A stretch of 64,000 nt of DNA from Euzebyales bacterium (GTDB lineage: Bacteria > Actinomycetota > Nitriliruptoria > Euzebyales > JAHELV01). The notes under the pieces were generated by a model. It was not told the DNA's origin. It did not search any database and worked only from the letters and a program-made list of their open reading frames with translations. This document shows positions 58,970-64,000 of the stretch, piece after piece (within the stretch, counting starts at the first letter, position 1; every line of letters begins with the position of its first letter). The position numbers and the translations under genes are program-made. The stretch lies in contig DASUUK010000112.1 of NCBI GenBank assembly GCA_036374135.1, positions 1-64,000 of the forward strand. Direction: 5' to 3'.

Positions 58970-59825
58970 GCGCCCAGGAGGCACGGTGCGAGTCGCGCTG
59001 GCGTTCCTCGTCAGCATGCTGGCCAGCGCGGGCTTCATCGCCGCCTACCAGCTCGACGCGGGCACACAGTGGCTGTCGCTCACCTTGGCCGCCGCCCTGG
59101 GCAGCCTGGGCGCCGGGCTGGCGTGGTGGTCGCGTCGCCTGATGCCGCACGAGTCCTCGGAGGAGGGGCGACCGATCCTGGTCCCGCCGGCGGAGGAGGG
59201 GCGCGAGACCGCCGAGACGTTCCAGGCCGGCCGCCGGGCCATCCGCCGTCGGGGGCTGTTGGGCGGCCTGCTGGCCGCGGCGCTGGGCGCGTTGGGACTG
59301 GGGACCGTGTGGCCCGCACGGTCGCTCGGGCCGGCACCGTCGTCCGGCCTGCGGCAGACGGGCTGGCGCGAGGGCGTCTACCTGGTCGACGAGCGCGGCA
59401 ACCGGATCGCCTCCGACACGCTTGACTTCGGGGGCGTGGTGACCGTGTTCCCCGAGGGGCGCGACCCGCGGGCCGACGACCAGGTCGTCCTGATCCGCAT
59501 CCCGTTGGAGGACCTCGACCTCCCCGAGGGCCGCGCCAACTGGACGCCGGAGGGCTACGTCGCCTACTCGAAGGTCTGCACCCACGCAGGCTGCCCGGTC
59601 GGGCTGTACCAGAACGTCGGCTACCTGCTGCTGTGCCCCTGCCACCAGGCCACCTTCGACGTCGTACGCGGCGCCATCCCGGTCTTCGGTCCGGCACCGC
59701 GCGAACTGCCGCAGCTGCCGCTCGCCGTCGACGACGCCGGACTCCTGCTGGCCGCCGGCGACTTCTCGGGACCAGTCGGGCCGGACCGCTGGCGACTGGG
59801 CGAGGCTGGTGACGCCGGCGTATGA
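58956..59825 (+). CDS. qcrA: Menaquinol-cytochrome c reductase Rieske iron-sulfur subunit
   Basis: A 289-residue Rieske protein of the bc1 complex. Two hydrophobic segments lie in the first 60 residues, the second reading WLSLTLAAALGSLGAGLAWW. A third helix with a twin-arginine-like RRRGLLGGLLAAALGALGLG near residue 98 leads to the exported Rieske domain. Cluster ligands are in KVCTHAGCPVGLY and LLCPCHQATFDVV, with an intervening disulfide pair. This three-helix topology is typical of actinobacterial QcrA. GTG start at 58956; a second GTG two codons later is possible. TGA overlaps the qcrB ATG by 4 bases. Confidence 0.93.
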   Translation: MAVAERPGGTVRVALAFLVSMLASAGFIAAYQLDAGTQWLSLTLAAALGSLGAGLAWWSRRLMPHESSEEGRPILVPPAEEGRETAETFQAGRRAIRRRGLLGGLLAAALGALGLGTVWPARSLGPAPSSGLRQTGWREGVYLVDERGNRIASDTLDFGGVVTVFPEGRDPRADDQVVLIRIPLEDLDLPEGRANWTPEGYVAYSKVCTHAGCPVGLYQNVGYLLLCPCHQATFDVVRGAIPVFGPAPRELPQLPLAVDDAGLLLAAGDFSGPVGPDRWRLGEAGDAGV

Positions 59826-61366
59826 CCGATCACACGACGACGCCGCTCGGCCGGCTCGCCCAGTGGATCGACCAACGGGTGGGCGCCGCCAAGTTCACCC
59901 GCTCGACGCTGGACTACGTGTTCCCCAAGCACTTCACGTTCCTGTTCGGCGAGATCGCGCTGTACTCGTTCGTCGTGCTGGTGGGGACGGGCATCTTCCT
60001 GGCGCTCTTCTACACGCCCAGCGAGGCCGAGGTCATCTACGCCGGCACCTACGAGCCGTTGCGCGGCGTCGCGATGACCGAGGCCTACGAGTCGGTGGTC
60101 GACCTGTCGTTCTCGGTCCGGGCCGGCCTGCTGTTCCGCCAGACCCACCACTGGGCCGCCCTCGTCTTCCTCGGCGCGATCTTCATCCACCTGTGCCGGG
60201 TGTTCTTCACCGGCGCGTTCCGTCGCCCCCGCGAGCTGAACTGGATCACGGGCGTCACCCTGATGATCGTCGCGATCGCCGAGGGCTTCGCCGGCTACTC
60301 GCTGCTCGACGACCTGCTCAGCGGCACCGGCGTGCGCATCGGCTACTCGATCGCCGAGTCGATCCCCGTCGTCGGCACGTGGCTCGCGTACTGGGTCTGG
60401 GGCGGCGAGTATCCGGGCGAGGGGTTCCTGTCCCGGTTGTTCGCCGTGCACATCTTCCTCATGCCGGCGCTCATCGCCGCACTGATCGGCGTGCACCTGT
60501 TCCTCGTGGCGCGCCCCCACCACACGCAGTTCCCCGGCGGCGGCAGACGCGAGGACAACGTCGTTGGCCTGCGCCTGTGGCCGTCCTACGCCACCTTGTC
60601 GGTCGGGCTGTTCTTCCTCGTCGCGGCCGTGCTGCACCTCATGGGCGGCTTCCTGCAGATCAACCCCGTGTGGCTCTACGGCCCCTACGACGTGTTCGCG
60701 GTGTCGAGCGGGTCCCAGGCCGACTGGTACTTCCTGTGGCTGCAGGGCGCGCTGCGGCTGATGCCCGGCGTCAGCCTCGAGCTGGGGCCGTGGACCGTGG
60801 CCAACCAGTTCTTCCCCGCGGTGCTGTACCCCGGGGTGGTCTTCGCCGTCCTCTACCTGTGGCCGTTCCTGGAGGCCCGCGTCACGGGTGACCGCGGTGA
60901 GCACCACCTGCTGGACCGGCCGCGCGACCGGCCCGTGCGGACAGCACTGGGCGCCGCGGCGATCGCCGGCTTCGTGGTGCTGCTCGTGGCCGGCAGCGAC
61001 GACGTGTTCGTCACCACCTTCGACTGGTCCATCGTGCCCGTGCGCAACATCGAGCGGGTCGCGTTCTTCGTCCTGCCGGCGCTGGTCGGACTGGCGGTGT
61101 GGAAGGCGGCACGCGACCTGTCCCGCGCCGCACCCCTCGACCGGACCGCACCGCCCACGCGCTCGCCCGAGCCCATGCCGGCGAACATCGCGCCCGCTGC
61201 GTCCGGCGCGGCAGCTGCCACTGTGCGCACGGCGCCGCGGCGCGACAGTCCGGGTGGGCACGATGTGGGCCGTCCGACGGCGATCGTGGGTGCCGTCGCC
61301 ACCGTCGGCGCAGTGGTCGCCCTCGGATCCCTGGTGCGCCGGGCGCTACGCAGGCACTCGAGCTGA
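59822..61366 (+). CDS. qcrB: Menaquinol-cytochrome c reductase cytochrome b subunit
   Basis: A 514-residue cytochrome b of the bc1 complex with about eight or nine membrane helices. HHWAALVFLGAIFIHLCRVF carries heme-ligand His near residue 110-125, and RLFAVHIFLMPALIAALIGV with HLFLVARPHHTQFPGG supplies the second pair. The quinol-site segment reads PVWLYGPYD, then WYFLWLQGALRLMPG follows, all standard for QcrB. The C-terminal extension of about 100 residues is Pro/Ala-rich and ends in one more hydrophobic helix (VGAVATVGAVVALGSLV). It finishes the qcrCAB operon by a 4-base overlap. Quinol oxidation and proton release occur here. Confidence 0.94.
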   Translation: MTDHTTTPLGRLAQWIDQRVGAAKFTRSTLDYVFPKHFTFLFGEIALYSFVVLVGTGIFLALFYTPSEAEVIYAGTYEPLRGVAMTEAYESVVDLSFSVRAGLLFRQTHHWAALVFLGAIFIHLCRVFFTGAFRRPRELNWITGVTLMIVAIAEGFAGYSLLDDLLSGTGVRIGYSIAESIPVVGTWLAYWVWGGEYPGEGFLSRLFAVHIFLMPALIAALIGVHLFLVARPHHTQFPGGGRREDNVVGLRLWPSYATLSVGLFFLVAAVLHLMGGFLQINPVWLYGPYDVFAVSSGSQADWYFLWLQGALRLMPGVSLELGPWTVANQFFPAVLYPGVVFAVLYLWPFLEARVTGDRGEHHLLDRPRDRPVRTALGAAAIAGFVVLLVAGSDDVFVTTFDWSIVPVRNIERVAFFVLPALVGLAVWKAARDLSRAAPLDRTAPPTRSPEPMPANIAPAASGAAAATVRTAPRRDSPGGHDVGRPTAIVGAVATVGAVVALGSLVRRALRRHSS

Positions 61367-61391
61367 CCAGGGGATCGGACGGCGCGGACGA

Positions 61392-61799
61392 TCACTCCTG
61401 CGACAGCAGATACGCGGCGATGTTCGTGGCGTCCTGTTCGGAGACATCCAGGTCAGGCATGGCCGTGCCCGGCTCGACCGCCTGTGGGTCGACGATCCAG
61501 CGCACCAGGTTCTGCTGGTTGTTCGTCAAGGCGCCGGCGATGTAGGAGCGCTGTCCCCAGTGCTCGAGCGGTGGGCCCACATAGGCCGGTTCCTCAGCCG
61601 CGACGCCCGGCACGACGTGGCAGCTGACGCACCCGTAGTCGCTGATCAGCCGCCGACCGATCTCCGGCTCGCCGGCGCCGACCTGCTGACTGCGGGTCGC
61701 CGGCGCCGTGCACGCGGCCACGATGACCACCAGCAGTGCCCAGCCTGCGATCCCGCGTCCCGTCCGACGCGTTGCGTCCTGTCGGCTACGTCCGCCCAC
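61392..61799 (-). CDS. Monoheme cytochrome c lipoprotein
   Basis: A 135-residue exported cytochrome c. The signal helix GIAGWALLVVIVAAC ends in a lipobox, so Cys30 should be lipid-modified. The heme site is SDYGCVSCHVVPGV and the axial Met lies in EPGTAMPDLDVSEQDA. GPPLEHWGQRSYIAGALTNN resembles the CtaC/caa3-type or SoxX-like small cytochromes attached to terminal oxidases. GTG start at 61799. It lies convergent to qcrB and 25 bases away, so it may carry electrons between the bc1 complex and an oxidase. No oxidase gene is in the window. Confidence 0.88.
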   Translation of the reverse strand: MGGRSRQDATRRTGRGIAGWALLVVIVAACTAPATRSQQVGAGEPEIGRRLISDYGCVSCHVVPGVAAEEPAYVGPPLEHWGQRSYIAGALTNNQQNLVRWIVDPQAVEPGTAMPDLDVSEQDATNIAAYLLSQE

Positions 61800-62090
61800 T
61801 GGGCCCTCCCGACCGCGGTTGGGTCCTACTTCTCCGACGGCCCCGCGCCATATGCATCCCGGGCGATCTGTCGGGAACCGTGGTGAACGAACGTACCGGC
61901 CGGATCGTGAGAGACGACGATGTAAACGAACTCGAAGATGACTCGGTCACATCGGCCGCTCCGAGCACATCGATCCCGAGCTGTTCGGGGAATTGGTCAC
62001 CAACCGGTGAGCCGCGGCGCGCTGCCCGTACCACGTGTGTGCAGACGACGGCCGGGAACGCAGGACTTTCGAACTATGGAGGGCATGCAC

Positions 62091-63086
62091 ATGGCCGACA
62101 ACACGACGACGGTCGTGATCACCGGAGGAACCGCGGGCGTCGGCCGCGCGACGGCACGGCGGTTCGCACAGGACGGCGCGCGCATCGCGCTGCTGGCCCG
62201 CGACAGCGGACGGCTCGAGGCCGCCCGAACGGAGCTCGAAGGCATGGGTGCGACCGTGTTGGCCCTGCCGACCGACGTCGCCGACGCCGACCGCGTCGAC
62301 GCGGCGGCCAGTGCGGTCGAGGAGGGCCTCGGTCCGATCGACATCTGGATCAACGACGCGATGGTCACCATCTACGCCGAGTTCTGCGACATCGAGCCCG
62401 ACGAGTTCCGGCGGGCGACCGACGTCACCTACCTCGGGACGGTGTGGGGTACGCAGGCCGCGCTGCGGCGCATGCTCCCACGCGACCGCGGCACGATCGT
62501 TCAGGTCGGCTCAGCCATGGCCTACCGCAGCATCCCACTGCAGTCGCCCTACTGCGGTGCCAAGCACGCCATCAAAGGGGTGACCGAGTCGGTGTTGACC
62601 GAGCTGCGTCATCGCGGCAGCAACGTGCACGTGACGATGGTCCAGCTGCCGGGGCTGAACACGCCCCAGTTCACATGGGGCCGCACCAAGCTCAAGCATC
62701 AAACCATGCCGGTGCCGCCGATCTATCAGCCCGAGGTCGCAGCCGACGCGATCCACTGGGCGGCCCACCACCGGCGCCGGCAGGTGTACGTCGGGTTGCC
62801 GACGGTCTACACGATCCTGGGAGAGAAGGTCGCACCCTGGCTCGTTGACCGGTATCTGGCGCGCACCGCCTACAGTGGCCAGCAGACCGACCAGCCGCTG
62901 GATCCTGATGGGCACGACAACCTGTTCGAGCCCGAGTCGGGTGACCGGGGCGCCCACGGTCCGTTCGATGACAGCGCCCACGCGAAGAGTCCGCAGCTGT
63001 GGCTGACGAAGCACCGGGGAGTCGTCGGCGCCGTCGCCGGCACGGTGGCCGCGCTGACGGCCGGCGCCCTCGCCATGCGGCGGTGA
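62091..63086 (+). CDS. SDR-family oxidoreductase
   Basis: A 331-residue short-chain dehydrogenase/reductase with C-terminal extension. Cofactor motif VVITGGTAGVGRATARRFAQ near residue 9, then ALLARDSGRLEAARTEL, IWINDAMVTIYAEF and VGSAMAYRSIPLQSPYCGAK with catalytic Ser, Tyr and Lys. The tail after residue 245 ends in a hydrophobic segment (GVVGAVAGTVAALTAGALAM), so the protein may be membrane-attached. GGAGG lies 8 bases before the ATG at 62091; the earlier in-frame ATG at 62085 sits too close to that site. Substrate unknown. Confidence 0.86.
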   Translation: MADNTTTVVITGGTAGVGRATARRFAQDGARIALLARDSGRLEAARTELEGMGATVLALPTDVADADRVDAAASAVEEGLGPIDIWINDAMVTIYAEFCDIEPDEFRRATDVTYLGTVWGTQAALRRMLPRDRGTIVQVGSAMAYRSIPLQSPYCGAKHAIKGVTESVLTELRHRGSNVHVTMVQLPGLNTPQFTWGRTKLKHQTMPVPPIYQPEVAADAIHWAAHHRRRQVYVGLPTVYTILGEKVAPWLVDRYLARTAYSGQQTDQPLDPDGHDNLFEPESGDRGAHGPFDDSAHAKSPQLWLTKHRGVVGAVAGTVAALTAGALAMRR

Positions 63087-63093
63087 ACGTCGG

Positions 63094-63624
63094 GTGAGCC
63101 GCCTCGTCGCGGTCGCGCTGATCGCGCTCGCCGTCGCCGCGTGCGGTGACGCATCGCCACCGCTGGCCGAGACGTCGACCGACCGCCTGCGCCTGGAACT
63201 GCGCGTCGACCCCGACCCGCTCGTCAGCGGCGCGCCCGCGACGTTCGAGCTGCTGGTCACCAACGTCAGCGACGAGCGCGCGCTGCTCGAGTTCGACACG
63301 ACCCAGCGCGGCGACGTCCTGTTCGCGACGAACGAGGTCGATGTCTATCGCTGGGCCGAGCGCCGGGCGTTCGCCCAGCAGACCGAGCGCGTCCCGCTGG
63401 CCCCCGGCCAGACGGTGCTCTTCGAGCTGGACGAGGCGCCGCTACCGGTCGGGCCCGGGCAGTACGAGGTGCTGGCCTCCGTGACCGGCCTGCCCAAGCT
63501 GCAGACCGTGCGGGCATCGCTGTCGGTGACCGGCGACGAAGCCACGCCCTCTGGGCCGGCGTCCGAGGGTCCACAGGCGTCGCGGCCGCCGTCGGAACGC
63601 CCGACATCGCCGTCGGAGGGTTGA
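63094..63624 (+). CDS. Lipoprotein with BsuPI-like (intracellular proteinase inhibitor) domain
   Basis: A 176-residue secreted protein. The signal peptide VAVALIALAVAACGD ends in an AAC lipobox, so it should be lipid-anchored. The mature part is an immunoglobulin-like beta sandwich: FELLVTNVSDERALLEFDTT, DVYRWAERRAFAQQTE and LAPGQTVLFELDEA are the blocks of the BsuPI family of proteinase-inhibitor-like domains. The final 35 residues are a Pro/Ser-rich tail. GTG start at 63094, 7 bases after the SDR stop. Inhibition of a proteinase is known only for a distant relative; here it is inference. Confidence 0.83.
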   Translation: MSRLVAVALIALAVAACGDASPPLAETSTDRLRLELRVDPDPLVSGAPATFELLVTNVSDERALLEFDTTQRGDVLFATNEVDVYRWAERRAFAQQTERVPLAPGQTVLFELDEAPLPVGPGQYEVLASVTGLPKLQTVRASLSVTGDEATPSGPASEGPQASRPPSERPTSPSEG

Positions 63625-63626
63625 CG

Positions 63627-64000
63627 GTGGGCGGGCCGACACCCGCGAGCGCCGCGCACCGCGATCAAGGTCGCAGGGATGCCGCCGGGTTCGCACCGAT
63701 CGGCGCCTACGGCGTCATCGGTGACGGACGGACCGCGGCGCTCGTCGCGGCCGACGGTGCGATCGACTGGATGTGCCTGCCGGAGCTTTCCGGGCCGTCG
63801 ATCTTCGCGGCGCTGCTCGACCCCGCGTGTGGAGGGGCGTTCGAGCTCGCTCCGCGCGGTCGGTTCACGACCGGCCAGCGCTACCTCCCCGACACCAACG
63901 TGCTGGAGACGACCTTCACCACCGCGGACGGCGTCGTGCGCGTCACCGACGCGCTGACGCTGCAGGAGGGCCGACTGCTGCCGTGGGTCGAGCTGGCCCG
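63627..64000 (+). CDS. Glycoside hydrolase family 15 protein (5' part, cut by window end)
   Basis: The first 124 residues of a GH15-type glucoamylase or trehalase-like enzyme. FAPIGAYGVIGDGRTAALVA near residue 22, AIDWMCLPELSGPSIFAALL and RYLPDTNVLETTFTTADGVV followed by RVTDAL form the N-terminal beta-sandwich landmarks of the family. The catalytic barrel lies beyond position 64000. GTG start at 63627 with GGAGGG 6 bases upstream, directly after the BsuPI-like lipoprotein stop. No signal peptide, so cytoplasmic. Full-length members usually have about 600 residues. Confidence 0.85.
   Translation, partial: MGGPTPASAAHRDQGRRDAAGFAPIGAYGVIGDGRTAALVAADGAIDWMCLPELSGPSIFAALLDPACGGAFELAPRGRFTTGQRYLPDTNVLETTFTTADGVVRVTDALTLQEGRLLPWVELA

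Noticed and set aside
63627-64000. Trehalose-degrading enzyme as firm call
   Set aside because: Only the N-terminal domain is in the window; GH15 includes glucoamylases, trehalases and others, so the substrate is left open.

Overview
The window comes from a very GC-rich bacterium whose gene content is actinobacterial: a qcrC-qcrA-qcrB cytochrome bc1 operon, two GAF-ANTAR regulators, F420-type enzymes (a PPOX-fold flavin/F420 protein, an NADPH:F420-reductase-like protein, an LLM-class oxidoreductase), a mycothiol-type DsbA-like thiol protein, and leaderless or GTG starts with 4-base gene overlaps. A likely ectoine hydrolase hints at a salt-exposed habitat. I cannot place it to genus; a deep-branching actinobacterial lineage is an inference only. 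No rRNA, tRNA, CRISPR array, transposase or integrase was seen.

Layout. 0.2-6.4 kb: a secreted protein with prealbumin-like repeats, two small unknown proteins, a PiT phosphate transporter with its DUF47 partner, and a membrane-anchored beta-propeller-like protein. 6.4-12.3 kb: an alpha-glucoside uptake and hydrolysis operon (binding lipoprotein, two permeases, a small membrane protein, a GH13 alpha-glucosidase). It is read from a clear promoter with a LacI-type operator at its start point. 12.9-15.3 kb: an ectoine-hydrolase-like M24 enzyme coupled to an M20 deacetylase. 15.3-34.4 kb: mostly single metabolic genes (Cys/Met PLP enzyme, DoxX, TPR-LuxR regulator, DUF1992, GH13, F420 reductase, PLP decarboxylase, DsbA, DUF2461, glutaryl-CoA-dehydrogenase-like enzyme, DUF5996), a PNPOx-USP-PNPOx trio, a paired acyl-CoA dehydrogenase, CorA, a cupin and a GAF-ANTAR protein.

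34.4-49.5 kb is the most remarkable part. Eleven consecutive plus-strand genes (35500-47278) all overlap their neighbours at stop and start. They encode a NodU/TobZ-type carbamoyltransferase, a glycosyltransferase fused to a heptose-bisphosphate-phosphatase-like HAD domain, two GT9 heptosyltransferase-like proteins, two further glycosyltransferases, GmhA, bifunctional HldE, an SDR, a sulfotransferase and a GT2. A divergent GT2 sits upstream. A convergent, equally overlapped trio (acyl-CoA-dehydrogenase-like protein, PIG-L deacetylase, methyltransferase) meets the operon tail with overlapping stop codons. Together they could make ADP-D-glycero-D-manno-heptose and build a carbamoylated, sulfated, de-N-acetylated and methylated heptose glycoconjugate in an organism whose relatives have no lipopolysaccharide.

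49.5-64 kb: a small membrane protein, a broken copper-binding four-helix-bundle gene, a DUF2254 protein beside a channel-like protein, a HAD phosphatase, a DUF2231-Rieske protein, a CBS-domain membrane protein, an LLM oxidoreductase and second GAF-ANTAR protein in a somewhat less GC-rich patch, the qcrCAB operon with a lone cytochrome c lipoprotein opposite, an SDR, a BsuPI-like lipoprotein, and the start of a GH15 enzyme cut by the window end.
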